From NCBI GenBank assembly GCA_963767245.1, contig CAVYDG010000010.1, positions 124,001-188,000 on the forward strand: a stretch of DNA of 64,000 nucleotides, given 5' to 3'. How positions within the stretch are numbered: the stretch's first letter is position 1; each line of letters opens with the position of its first letter. The DNA is from Roseiarcus sp963767245 (GTDB lineage Bacteria > Pseudomonadota > Alphaproteobacteria > Rhizobiales > Beijerinckiaceae). This document shows positions 44,488 through 54,529 of the stretch, in pieces. The notes beneath the pieces are model-generated. The model saw only the letters and a list, made by a program, of their open reading frames with translations. It searched no databases and had not been told where the DNA came from. A program made the translations under genes and the position numbers.

Positions 44488-44910
44488 TCAGGCTTTCGGC
44501 TCGGGAACGGGTTGCCCGGCCACCTGAGGAAGATCCGGATCGAAACAGGCCCATTGCGGCGCCGACCTCGTCCAGATCGTGGCCGTGGGGACCGCCAGAT
44601 CCGGATCGTCGAGCGCGCCGGCGCGCACGAAGACAAGCTTCGGCCGCTCTTCCGCTTCGCTGAATATGTCCGCGCCGCATCGCGAACAGAAGCGCCTGTG
44701 CATGGTCGCGCCACTGTCGGCCTTGCAGACATAGTCGGTGAGCGGACCGGAAACCGTGACGTCCTCCTTGCGGAAGAGCGCGCTGACCGCGCCGGTTCCG
44801 GCGCCGAGATATTGGCACACGCGGCACCAGCAATATCGAGCCCCAAGCGGCGCCTCGGCGTTGATTTCGAACCGGACCGCCCGGCACAGACACCCGCCCG
44901 CAATCGCCAA
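44488..44910 (-). CDS. GFA-family protein (glutathione-dependent formaldehyde-activating-like)
   Basis: 140 residues. Zinc-binding cysteines are at GGCLCRAVRFE, CWCRVC and CSRCGAD, the pattern of the Gfa/CENP-V fold. The start is a TTG at 44910 because GGGAGG lies 7 bases upstream and the family begins with A-I-A-G-G-C-L-C. The name comes from a reported role in S-hydroxymethylglutathione formation, but most members have no proven activity. Confidence 0.88.
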   Translation of the reverse strand: MAIAGGCLCRAVRFEINAEAPLGARYCWCRVCQYLGAGTGAVSALFRKEDVTVSGPLTDYVCKADSGATMHRRFCSRCGADIFSEAEERPKLVFVRAGALDDPDLAVPTATIWTRSAPQWACFDPDLPQVAGQPVPEPKA

Positions 44911-45018
44911 GATCAAGCCTCCCGGTGACCCAATGCAAACCAACCTTAGGTGAAACGGGAGGCGCCCGCCAGCAATCGGGACCTCAAAGGCAGCTTCGCA
45001 CCGCCTGGCGCCCGCGAA

Positions 45019-45044
45019 GGGTAATGGGTCCGGACCCATTACCC
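45019..45044. promoter_or_regulatory. perfect 26-bp palindrome upstream of irr
   Basis: GGGTAATGGGTCC is followed directly by its exact complement GGACCCATTACCC, with no loop. It lies about 95 bases ahead of the irr start and 108 bases from the divergent GFA gene start, where a dimeric regulator could act on both. The cognate protein is unknown; no published operator of this form comes to mind. Confidence 0.5.
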
Positions 45045-45139
45045 CGGGAAGGTTGAGGTTGCGGACGCGCCCGAGCCGGGCTAAAGATATCGGGGTCAAT
45101 CAGGTTCCCGATCATCTGGCGGGGGTTCGCCAGCGGCGC

Positions 45140-45580
45140 ATGATGTCCATGGAAACGAAAAGCTCAGTGCATCCCGAAGCCTGCACCGGCGTCCTGTTGC
45201 GGAAGCTCGCCTCGGCCGGGGTGCGGCCGACCCGGCAAAGGCTCGATATCGCGCGCGCGATCTTCGGCGCGGGGAACCGCCACTTCACCGCGGAAATGCT
45301 TTACCACGAGACCCGGTCGATCCGGTTCGCGCCGACCCTGGGCACGGTCTACAACACGCTGAACGAGTTTGCGCGCTGCGGGCTCTTGCGCGAGATCGCG
45401 ATCTACGACGCCAAGCTCTGGTACGACACGAAGACCGGGCCCCATTACCACTTCTATCGCGAGGACACGGAAGAACTGTCGGACATTCCCGAGGAATGGG
45501 TGCCGGAGTTCGAAATCCCCGCTCCCGACGGCACCTCGATCGCAGCTGTCGACGTGATCGTGCGGCTGAAGAAGATCTGA
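45140..45580 (+). CDS. irr: iron response regulator Irr (Fur family)
   Basis: 146 residues. Winged-helix Fur fold with RPTRQRLDIARAIFGAGNRH, HFTAEMLYHETRSI, TVYNTLNEFARCGLLREIAI and the His-rich GPHYHFYREDTEEL where heme/iron sensing occurs in Bradyrhizobium Irr. In rhizobia Irr represses heme and iron-using genes when iron is scarce. I chose the ATG at 45140; upstream in-frame sequence is not conserved. A terminator follows. Confidence 0.93.
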   Translation: MMSMETKSSVHPEACTGVLLRKLASAGVRPTRQRLDIARAIFGAGNRHFTAEMLYHETRSIRFAPTLGTVYNTLNEFARCGLLREIAIYDAKLWYDTKTGPHYHFYREDTEELSDIPEEWVPEFEIPAPDGTSIAAVDVIVRLKKI

Positions 45581-45586
45581 CGCCGG

Positions 45587-45612
45587 GCGGGCTTGCGAGC
45601 CCGCTTTTTTTA
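45587..45612. terminator. bidirectional terminator between irr and citE-like gene
   Basis: Stem GCGGGCT-TGCG-AGCCCGC followed by seven T. It lies between two convergent genes, and the stop of the minus-strand gene (TTA at 45610-45612) falls in the T run. Confidence 0.9.
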
Positions 45613-46500
45613 AGCAGCCGCCTCGTGAAGCTCCGCGATCGCGTCCGCTATCGCGAGCGTTCGGCGCGCCATGTCGGCGTGCAGGAGTTCAACCATGCGC
45701 CCGTTTAGCTGGATCGCGCCCTTGCCCGCGTTCTCGGGCAGCGCAAAGGCTTCGATGATCGCGCGGGCGCTTTCGACCTCCGCTAGCGCCGGCGCGAAGA
45801 CTTCGTTGCAGATTTCGATCTGACTCGGGTGGATAAGGGTCTTGCCGTCGAAGCCCATGTCGCGCCCCTGAACGCACTCCGTCTGAAATCCTCCGAGATC
45901 CTTGATGTCGTTGAAGACGCCGTCGATGACGTCGAGGCCGTGCGCGCGCGCCGCTAAGACACAGCGAGCGAGCCATACGGTCATGGTGCTTCGCCCGGGA
46001 GTGAGCCGAGCGCGCGTCTCCTTGGCCAGGTCGTTGAGGCCCATGACCAGCGCCGCCAGCCGCGAGGTCGAGTCGCCAGCGACCGCGGCGAGCGAGCCGG
46101 CGTTCAGGACGGCGTTGGGAGTCTCCATCATTGCCCAGATTCGGGTTCTCTCGGGCGCTCCGGCCTCGCGCAACGTCCTCGCGGCCGCCATGATCGCTCC
46201 TGGATCGTCGACCTTGGGCAAGAGGATCGCGTCCGGCCCGGCTGCGGAAGCGGCGGCGAGATCCTCCTCTCCCCAGGGCGTATGCGGTCCGTTGACACGG
46301 ATAATGATCTCGCGGCCGCCAAAGCCGCCCTTGCGCACCGCCTGAGCGACCTCGCCGCGCGCGGCGACCTTCTGGTCGGGGGCGACCGAATCCTCGAGAT
46401 CGAGGATCAGCGCATCGGCAGGCAGGGTCGAAGCCTTCGCCAAAGCCTTGGCGTTGGAGCCGGGCATATACAGGACGCTTCTGCGCGGGCGAACAAGCAT
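45610..46500 (-). CDS. CitE-like lyase/thioesterase (HpcH/HpaI family)
   Basis: 296 residues. RRSVLYMPGSNAKALAKAST, ALILDLEDSVAPDQK (acidic metal motif), IIIRVNGPHTPW, ILLPKVDDP, WAMMETPNAVLNAG and KTLIHPSQI show the CitE/malyl-CoA family. Shorter than the gene at 7.1 kb and closer to the Mcl2-type (S)-malyl-CoA thioesterase/CitE-like enzymes; two such genes with different lengths fit an ethylmalonyl-CoA or serine-type pathway. GGAG lies 6 bases before the ATG at 46500. Confidence 0.85.
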   Translation of the reverse strand: MLVRPRRSVLYMPGSNAKALAKASTLPADALILDLEDSVAPDQKVAARGEVAQAVRKGGFGGREIIIRVNGPHTPWGEEDLAAASAAGPDAILLPKVDDPGAIMAAARTLREAGAPERTRIWAMMETPNAVLNAGSLAAVAGDSTSRLAALVMGLNDLAKETRARLTPGRSTMTVWLARCVLAARAHGLDVIDGVFNDIKDLGGFQTECVQGRDMGFDGKTLIHPSQIEICNEVFAPALAEVESARAIIEAFALPENAGKGAIQLNGRMVELLHADMARRTLAIADAIAELHEAAA

Positions 46501-46609
46501 GACCATCTCCAGACCTTCCGGCCGGAACTTAGTGTGAAGCTTGCTGCGGCGCCAGAGGGCTGTTCGCAGTAGCAGCATTGGACTTCAGGCGGGGGCGCGG
46601 CCGCGCTCC

Positions 46610-47812
46610 TTACCCCTTGAGCCAGCGCGCCATCCGGCGGGTCGCGTCGGCTATCTGGTCGGGATCGCGGGCGAAACACAGGCGCAGATGGCCCTCGCCG
46701 CCGGGGCCGAAGGCGCCCCCGGGGGCCGCGCCGACGCCCGCTTCGTCGATGAGGCTCAGCGCCAGTGCCCGCGAATCGTCAAAGCCGTCGACCGAGCAAA
46801 AGAGATAGAACGCCGCCTCCGGCTCGGAGAAGCGCACACGGCCGGTGGCCGCCAGCCCCGCGCACAGGATATCGCGCGAGCGGCGGCAGCGGTCGATCTG
46901 CCAGGCGAGGAATTCCTCGCCTTGATCGAGCGCGGCGGTCGCGGCGCGCTGGGTGAAGACGGGGACGCCCGAGGTCGTAAACTGCACCAGGTTCTCGATC
47001 ACGTCTCCAAGCGCGGGCTGGGCCTCGAGCCAGCCGATGCGGAAGCCAGTCATCGCCCAGTTCTTGCTGAGCGTCTGGACGAACAGGATCTTGTCGTCAG
47101 GCGTCATCACGTCGTGGAACGATGGCGCGCGCGCGCCGTCATAGGTGAGACGGCCGTAAATCTCGTCGGCGATGATCCAAAGCCCATGCCGGCGCGCGAT
47201 CGACAGCGTCGCCGCGATCTCCTCGCGCGTGGCGACGAAGCCGCTCGGGTTGGCGGGGCTGTTGAAAAAAATGAGCCGGGTCGCGGGCGTCACCGCGCGA
47301 GCGAGCTTGTCCGGATCGAGGCTCCAGCGGGCGCCGCGGTCGAGGCGCACCGGCACGGCGCGGCCGCCGGAAATTTCGAGCGCGCCGACGAAATTGGGCC
47401 ACGCGGGTGAGGGGATCAGCGCCTCGTCGCCCGGGCCGACGAGGAGCCTGGTCGCGAGCTCGATGGCGTGCATGCCGCCGATGGTGACGAAAAAGTTCTC
47501 CGGCGAGAAAGCCCCGCCTCCGGGCGCTGCGCCGTAGACGCGGGTCATATAGGCGGCGATTGCCGCGCGCAGTTCGGGCACGCCGCGCTGGTAGGTGTAG
47601 AAGGTCTCGCCGCGGTCGAGCGACGCCTTCGCCGCCTCGCAGATGAATGGGGGCGTCGGCACGTCGCCCTCGCCGACCCAGAGCGGAATCAGCCCCTGCT
47701 TGCCGCGGCCGTAGTTGAACACTTCGAGAATGCCGCTGGTGGCGACTCCGCGCATCGACGGCCGGATCTGATCGAGCCAGTTCGGATTGGGCGGGGACGG
47801 GGCGACGTTCAT
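46610..47812 (-). CDS. class I/II pyridoxal-phosphate aminotransferase
   Basis: 400 residues: IPLWVGEGDVPTPPFICEAA, YTYQRGVPELRAAIAAYM, FNSPANPSGFVATREEI, IIADEIYGRLTYDG and the PLP Lys in TLSKNWAMTGFRIGW, with the C-terminal RLCFARDP Arg. A fold-type I aminotransferase of aspartate/arginine-pyruvate type; the substrate is not determined. Its ATG overlaps the cueR stop by four bases (47809-47812), so it is transcribed with cueR. Confidence 0.9.
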   Translation of the reverse strand: MNVAPSPPNPNWLDQIRPSMRGVATSGILEVFNYGRGKQGLIPLWVGEGDVPTPPFICEAAKASLDRGETFYTYQRGVPELRAAIAAYMTRVYGAAPGGGAFSPENFFVTIGGMHAIELATRLLVGPGDEALIPSPAWPNFVGALEISGGRAVPVRLDRGARWSLDPDKLARAVTPATRLIFFNSPANPSGFVATREEIAATLSIARRHGLWIIADEIYGRLTYDGARAPSFHDVMTPDDKILFVQTLSKNWAMTGFRIGWLEAQPALGDVIENLVQFTTSGVPVFTQRAATAALDQGEEFLAWQIDRCRRSRDILCAGLAATGRVRFSEPEAAFYLFCSVDGFDDSRALALSLIDEAGVGAAPGGAFGPGGEGHLRLCFARDPDQIADATRRMARWLKG

Positions 47813-48282
47813 GTCCGCCTCATGGACGAGCGCCGAAGCGGGCGCAAGGTCTTCGCCGGCCGCGGAGGAGGATCCGCAAGTGAAGCGCCGGCGTCGCCGA
47901 GCGCGAGATCGTCGAGGATCGGGCAGTCCGGGCGATCGTCGCCGTGGCAAGCGTCGACCAGCTTGCGAAGCGTCTTCGCCATCGCCAGCATGTCGGCGAC
48001 GCGGGCCTCAAGATCGCCGATATGCGCTTCCGCGATGCGTTTGACCTCGCGGCTCGGTCGCGCCCGATCGCGCCAGAGCGCGAGCAAAGCGCCGATTTCC
48101 GCGATCGAAAAGCCGAGCCGGCGCGCGCGCCGGATGAACGCGAGCTCGTGGATGTCGCGCTCGCCGTAGTCGCGATAGGCGTTGTCACGGCGCTCGGCCG
48201 GACGGAGGAGGCCAATCGCCTCGTAATGGCGGATCATCTTGGCGTTGACTCCGCTCGCCGCCGCCGCCACGCCGATCTTCAT
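47809..48282 (-). CDS. cueR: copper-responsive MerR-family regulator CueR
   Basis: 157 residues. The N-terminal MerR helix-turn-helix (MKIGVAAAASGVNAKMIRHY) is followed by a dimerisation helix and the metal loop ACHGDDRPDCPIL with Cys 112 and Cys 120, the exact spacing and positions of Cu(I)-binding CueR. It activates the divergent copA from the 19-bp-spaced promoter at 48296-48326. The tail after residue 135 is longer than in E. coli and Arg-rich. Confidence 0.95.
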   Translation of the reverse strand: MKIGVAAAASGVNAKMIRHYEAIGLLRPAERRDNAYRDYGERDIHELAFIRRARRLGFSIAEIGALLALWRDRARPSREVKRIAEAHIGDLEARVADMLAMAKTLRKLVDACHGDDRPDCPILDDLALGDAGASLADPPPRPAKTLRPLRRSSMRRT

Positions 48283-48295
48283 GTCTCAAATCCGC

Positions 48296-48326
48296 TTGAC
48301 CTTCCCATCATGGGAAGGTTTAAGCC
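48296..48326 (+). promoter_or_regulatory. CueR operator and promoter of copA
   Basis: The palindrome ACCTTCCCAT-C-ATGGGAAGGT (48299-48319) lies between a TTGACC -35 (48296-48301) and a TAAGCC -10 (48321-48326) with a 19-base spacer. The long spacer is the hallmark of MerR-type activation. Confidence 0.93.
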
Positions 48327-48358
48327 TGCGCGCACTTCGACACAAGGAGGCCTGCCGA

Positions 48359-50668
48359 ATGGCTGCGGGCGCTGACCTCGCCGCATCCGCCATCGACCCT
48401 GTTTGCGGCATGTCCGTCGATCCGGCGACGGCCAGGCACAAGGCCGAGCACGGCGCGGCGACCTATTTTTTCTGCTCCGCCCGTTGTCGCGAAAAGTTTG
48501 TCGCCGAGCCGGCCCGATTCCTCGCGGCGCCGGCGCCGCCGAAGTCCGCGCCGACGGACGCGATCTACACCTGTCCGATGCATCCCGAGATTCGTCAGTC
48601 TGGCCCCGGCCATTGCCCGATCTGCGGCATGGCGTTGGAGCCCGAAGTTGCGTCGGCCGGCGACGGTCCGAGCGCGGAGCTCATCGACATGAGCCGACGC
48701 TTCTGGGTCGCGCTCGTACTCTCCGTTCCCGTCTTCGCGCTCGAAATGGGCGGGCATCTGACCAACCTGCATATGCTGCTGTCCGAGGCCGTCTCCAACT
48801 GGCTCCAGCTGGCGCTGGCGACGCCGGTCGTGCTCTGGGCCGGGCGGCCGTTTTTCCACCGCGGCTATGAGTCGCTCAAGACCCGCAACCTCAACATGTT
48901 CACGCTGATCGCCATGGGCGTCGGCGTCGCCTGGGCCTTTAGCGTCGTCGCGACGATCGCTCCGGGCATATTTCCGCCAGCGTTCCGCGGGGCCGACGGC
49001 GCGACGCCGGTCTATTTCGAAGCCGCGGCCGTCATCACGACGCTTGCCCTGCTCGGCCAGGTGCTGGAACTGAGGGCGCGCGAACGGACCGGCGGGGCGA
49101 TCCGGGCGCTCATCGATCTCGCCCCGAAAACCGGGCGGCGCATCCGCGCCGACGGGGTGGAGGAGGACATCGCCCTCGACGCGATCAATCTCGGAGACCG
49201 GCTGCGCGTGCGGCCGGGCGAGAAGATCCCGGTCGACGGTGAACTCATCGAAGGCCGCGGCGCGGTCGACGAATCGATGCTGACCGGCGAATCGACGCCG
49301 GTCCTGAAGGCCGTCGGCGACAGAGTGATCGGCGGCGCGATCAACCAGAGCGGCGCCTTCGTGATGCGCGCGGACAGGATCGGCCGCGACACGATGCTGG
49401 CGCGAATCGTGCAAATGGTCGCCGAGGCGCAGCGCAGCCGCGCCCCGATCCAGCGTCTTGCCGATCAGGTTTCAGGCTGGTTCGTGCCGCTGGTGATCGC
49501 CGTTGCGATCGCGGCCTTCGCCGCCTGGGCGATCTGGGGCCCCGAGCCTCGTTACGCCTATGCGCTTGTGGCGGCGGTCTCGGTGCTGATCATCGCCTGT
49601 CCATGCGCGCTCGGCCTGGCGACGCCGATGTCGATCATGGTCGGGGTCGGGCGCGGCGCCCGGGCGGGCGTCCTGATCAAGAACGCCGAGGCGCTCGAAC
49701 GGTTCGAAAAGGTCGATACGCTGGTCGTCGACAAGACCGGCACGCTGACGGAAGGCAAGCCCAAGGTCGTCGCCGTGCGCGCCGTTGCCGGCGTCGGCGA
49801 GGATGAGTTGCTGCGGCTTGCCGCGAGCCTCGAAAGGGCAAGCGAGCATCCGCTGGGCGCGGCGGTGGCGCGAGCCGCGGCGGATCGCCATCTTGCGCTC
49901 GGCAAAGTCCAAGGCTTCGACTCGGCGGCGGGCAAGGGCGTGACCGGAATCGTCGACAGGCGCAAAGTCGTCCTCGGCAACCGGGCCATGATGCAGGCGG
50001 TTGGAGCTGATGTCGCGCCGCTCGAAGGGCCCGCGGACCAACTGCGCGCCGACGGCGCGACCGTGATCTTCGCCGCAATCGACGGCAAGGCGTGCGGCGT
50101 GATCGCCATCGCCGACCCGATCAAGCCGACGACTGCCGGCGCGGTTCGCGCCCTCATGGAAGCGGGTGTCCGCGTCGTGATGCTCACCGGCGACAATCGC
50201 GCGACCGCCGAAGCCGTGGCGCGCAAGCTCGGCATCACGGAGATTGAGGCGGAAGTCCTGCCGCAGGACAAGGCCAAAGTGGTCGAAGGCTTGCGCAAGC
50301 AGGGGCGGGTCGTCGCGATGGCCGGCGACGGCGTGAACGACGCGCCAGCGCTGGCGGCTTCGGACGTCGGCGTCGCGATGGGCGCCGGCACTGACGTCGC
50401 GATCGAAAGCGCAGGCGTCACGCTTTTGCGCGGCGATCTTCAGGGCATTGTCATCGCGCGCCGGCTGTCGCAAGCAACGATGCGCAATATCCGGCAGAAC
50501 CTGATCTTCGCCTTCGTCTACAACGCCGCGGGGGTGCCGGTCGCCGCCGGCGTTCTCTATCCGGCCTTCGGCCTTCTGTTGTCGCCGACGGTGGCTGCCG
50601 CGGCGATGGCGCTGTCCTCGGTCAGCGTTATCGCCAACGCATTGAGGCTCAGGCGCCTCGCTCTCTGA
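48359..50668 (+). CDS. copA: copper-translocating P-type ATPase with YHS and metal-binding N-domain
   Basis: 769 residues. A YHS domain (DPVCGMSVDP, residues 13-22; FFCSARC near 40) and a heavy-metal-binding motif (YTCPMHPEI...HCPICGMAL, 70-92) replace the usual HMA domains. The P1B-1 core follows: VDESMLTGES, the membrane CPC in ACPCALGLATP (about 412-420), phosphorylation DKTGTLTEGK (about 457), SEHPLG and GDGVNDAPAL (about 655). It exports Cu(I) from the cytoplasm. AAGGAGG lies 8 bases before the ATG, and a CueR operator drives it. Confidence 0.96.
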   Translation: MAAGADLAASAIDPVCGMSVDPATARHKAEHGAATYFFCSARCREKFVAEPARFLAAPAPPKSAPTDAIYTCPMHPEIRQSGPGHCPICGMALEPEVASAGDGPSAELIDMSRRFWVALVLSVPVFALEMGGHLTNLHMLLSEAVSNWLQLALATPVVLWAGRPFFHRGYESLKTRNLNMFTLIAMGVGVAWAFSVVATIAPGIFPPAFRGADGATPVYFEAAAVITTLALLGQVLELRARERTGGAIRALIDLAPKTGRRIRADGVEEDIALDAINLGDRLRVRPGEKIPVDGELIEGRGAVDESMLTGESTPVLKAVGDRVIGGAINQSGAFVMRADRIGRDTMLARIVQMVAEAQRSRAPIQRLADQVSGWFVPLVIAVAIAAFAAWAIWGPEPRYAYALVAAVSVLIIACPCALGLATPMSIMVGVGRGARAGVLIKNAEALERFEKVDTLVVDKTGTLTEGKPKVVAVRAVAGVGEDELLRLAASLERASEHPLGAAVARAAADRHLALGKVQGFDSAAGKGVTGIVDRRKVVLGNRAMMQAVGADVAPLEGPADQLRADGATVIFAAIDGKACGVIAIADPIKPTTAGAVRALMEAGVRVVMLTGDNRATAEAVARKLGITEIEAEVLPQDKAKVVEGLRKQGRVVAMAGDGVNDAPALAASDVGVAMGAGTDVAIESAGVTLLRGDLQGIVIARRLSQATMRNIRQNLIFAFVYNAAGVPVAAGVLYPAFGLLLSPTVAAAAMALSSVSVIANALRLRRLAL

Positions 50669-50687
50669 GAAGCCGGCGCTGGCGGGC

Positions 50688-51101
50688 TCAGCGCTTGGCC
50701 AGCTCGTCGCGGATCTGCGTCAGGAGCACGACTTCCTGGGTCGGCGGAGCTGGAACCGGCGGCTCCTTGGCCGCCTGCCGGGTCAGCATGTTGATCCCCT
50801 TGATCGCGATGAATAGCGCCACGGCGACGATGGCGAAGTTGATGACGACGGTGATGAAGTCGCCGTAGGCGAGCACGCCTCCCTGTTTCCGGGCGTCCTC
50901 CAGGTTGGTCGCGGTGACGGCGCCCGATAGCGGAAAATAGTAGTTGGTGAAGTCCGCTTTCCCGGCGATGCCGAGGATTGGCATGATGATGTCGTTGACC
51001 AAGGCATCGACGATCTTGCCGAATGCCGCGCCGATGATGACGCCGATGGCGAGGCTCAGCGCGTTCCCTTTGAGGGCGAATTCCTTGAACTCATTCCACA
51101 T
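50688..51101 (-). CDS. mscL: large-conductance mechanosensitive channel
   Basis: 137 residues. MWNEFKEFALKGNALSLAIG is the MscL N-terminal helix and first membrane segment; IINFAIVAVALFIAIKGIN-type second segment follows (VVINFAIVAVALFIAIKGIN), and the tail carries VVLLTQIRDELAKR. It opens under membrane tension to release solutes during osmotic downshock. Convergent with copA, 19 bases away. Confidence 0.97.
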   Translation of the reverse strand: MWNEFKEFALKGNALSLAIGVIIGAAFGKIVDALVNDIIMPILGIAGKADFTNYYFPLSGAVTATNLEDARKQGGVLAYGDFITVVINFAIVAVALFIAIKGINMLTRQAAKEPPVPAPPTQEVVLLTQIRDELAKR

Positions 51102-51217
51102 GGCCTATCGTCCTCGGGGGCGTGAGCCGTCGATTCGGCCCCGCAGAAAGCTAGCCGAGCGCTCCGCCAAGATAAAGGCTTTGTATGGTGGACAGCCGCA
51201 CCTCCGGTTCGCTCGAC

Positions 51218-52111
51218 CTAGGGCTCCTTGGCTCCCTTCTTCGGCTTCGTCTTGCCGGGCTTCTCGCTCGCCGCCTTGTCGGCGGCCGCTGCGGCGAACT
51301 CGCTGAGCCGTGTCTCCAAGAGCGCGGTCCGCGCCTGGGTCAGGCGCAAGGCGCAATAGCCGTGGACGCTCTCCTTGGCGTAGTCCCGGCAGATGTCGTC
51401 GCGCTGCCCGGCGAAGCCGTTCTGATCGCGAATCAGGTCCGCCGCATCCGGGCTGTTCGCGGCGCGGTCCTGGATCGCGCGCACCGCCCTGGCCATCGCC
51501 TTCTCGGCCTCGGCGCGTTCTTTGGCGAATTTGGCGGCGTCGCCGACCAGCGAGTCGCCGTCGGGACCCCACAGCCCGCCGGGACCGGTCTGGCAATCGG
51601 CGGCCTTGAAGACGCATGCGGTGATCTGCGACGGCGCCAGCGCCGCGCCGTCGAGGACGTCGAAGGAGAACGGGCAGGCTGGAACGCCAGCCTCGAATCG
51701 CAAGAGGCCATCGGGGCGTCCGACGCTGGTCGCTTGAATCGGATTCTCGCCGACGATATCGACGACGCAGCGCTGCGAGGAATCCGAAACGCTCTCGCCG
51801 GCAAGCTGCAGCTTGTCGATCGTCGCCGTCTTGTCGTCACCGGAAATCTGTAAAAGTCCCGACTTGCCGTTGAGCATGAGCGGGCGCCCGGCAATACCGG
51901 CGACTCCGGCCACGGCGCCAGACTTGACGCCCTTGGCGCCGGAGCCCGCGCCCTTGACGGCGCCCGCGCTTCGCGGCTTGACGGGCGAGGCCGTCGCCCC
52001 TTGCGGCGCGGCCGGGGCCGCGCCGGGAAGCATCAGCTGCGCCCCGGCCTCGCTCGCCGCAAGAGCCGCGGCGATCAGGCTGCAGGAGAGGAGCCAAAAC
52101 CGTCGAGTCAT
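51218..52111 (-). CDS. secreted protein with LprI-like C-terminal domain
   Basis: 297 residues. Signal peptide (FWLLSCSLIAAALAASEAGA), an Ala/Gly/Lys-rich linker, a middle beta region with Cys (QRCVVDI, PACPFSFDV, TACVFKAADC), then a helical LprI/DUF1311-like part (NGFAGQRDDICRDYAKESVH, GYCALRLTQARTALLETRL) and a Lys-rich tail. LprI in mycobacteria inhibits lysozyme, but DUF1311 proteins are diverse. Function unassigned. Confidence 0.7.
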   Translation of the reverse strand: MTRRFWLLSCSLIAAALAASEAGAQLMLPGAAPAAPQGATASPVKPRSAGAVKGAGSGAKGVKSGAVAGVAGIAGRPLMLNGKSGLLQISGDDKTATIDKLQLAGESVSDSSQRCVVDIVGENPIQATSVGRPDGLLRFEAGVPACPFSFDVLDGAALAPSQITACVFKAADCQTGPGGLWGPDGDSLVGDAAKFAKERAEAEKAMARAVRAIQDRAANSPDAADLIRDQNGFAGQRDDICRDYAKESVHGYCALRLTQARTALLETRLSEFAAAAADKAASEKPGKTKPKKGAKEP

Positions 52112-52204
52112 GGGCCAAGTCTAGAAGCGTTCGTGAGAAAGGGGAAGGCGCGCGGCGGCGCGTGAAAACAGGCCCAAAGCTTGAGAAATCCGCCGCTTCC
52201 GCGC

Positions 52205-52234
52205 CTTGCGCCACCAAATCGCCCCACCTATATA
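52205..52234 (+). promoter_or_regulatory. RpoH (sigma-32) promoter of dnaK
   Basis: CTTG (52205-52208), 18 bases, then CCTATATA (52227-52234). This fits the alphaproteobacterial heat-shock consensus CTTG-N17/18-CYTATNT. It lies about 175 bases before the dnaK ATG. Confidence 0.85.
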
Positions 52235-52408
52235 CGCCCCGACTGGCCGGTTCGGGCGCGAAACGCGCCGGACCAGCTGAAATCTGGCGTTGAGAAACGG
52301 GGATCGGAAGAGCGAGGCCGACGGCTTTTTGAGCGCGCGGCGGAGTGCTTCTCTGGGCTTGGCCGCTTTGGGGCTTGGCGACCCCGCAGATGAACAGGGG
52401 AAAAGGAT

Positions 52409-54332
<1,924 letters not shown>

Positions 54333-54529
54333 GCGAAGGAAGCCGGTCGCGTCCAAGCGCGGCCGGCCTTGGTTTTAGGGGACGCCGGAACGGCGGGTAG
54401 GGGCTTGGCTGTCGTCGGGACGGCGCGGCCGCGCGCTGCGAAGGCCAGGATCGAACCGGACCATTCGCAGTCAGGCGGCGCGGGAGAAGCAGGTCTGAGG
54501 CATGCATAGGCAGCGGGCGCGCTAGAGAG

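Noticed and set aside
46541..47410. Plus-strand open frame opposite the aminotransferase
   Set aside because: Arg/Gly/Ala-rich product typical of antisense frames in high-GC DNA; the aminotransferase is clear.
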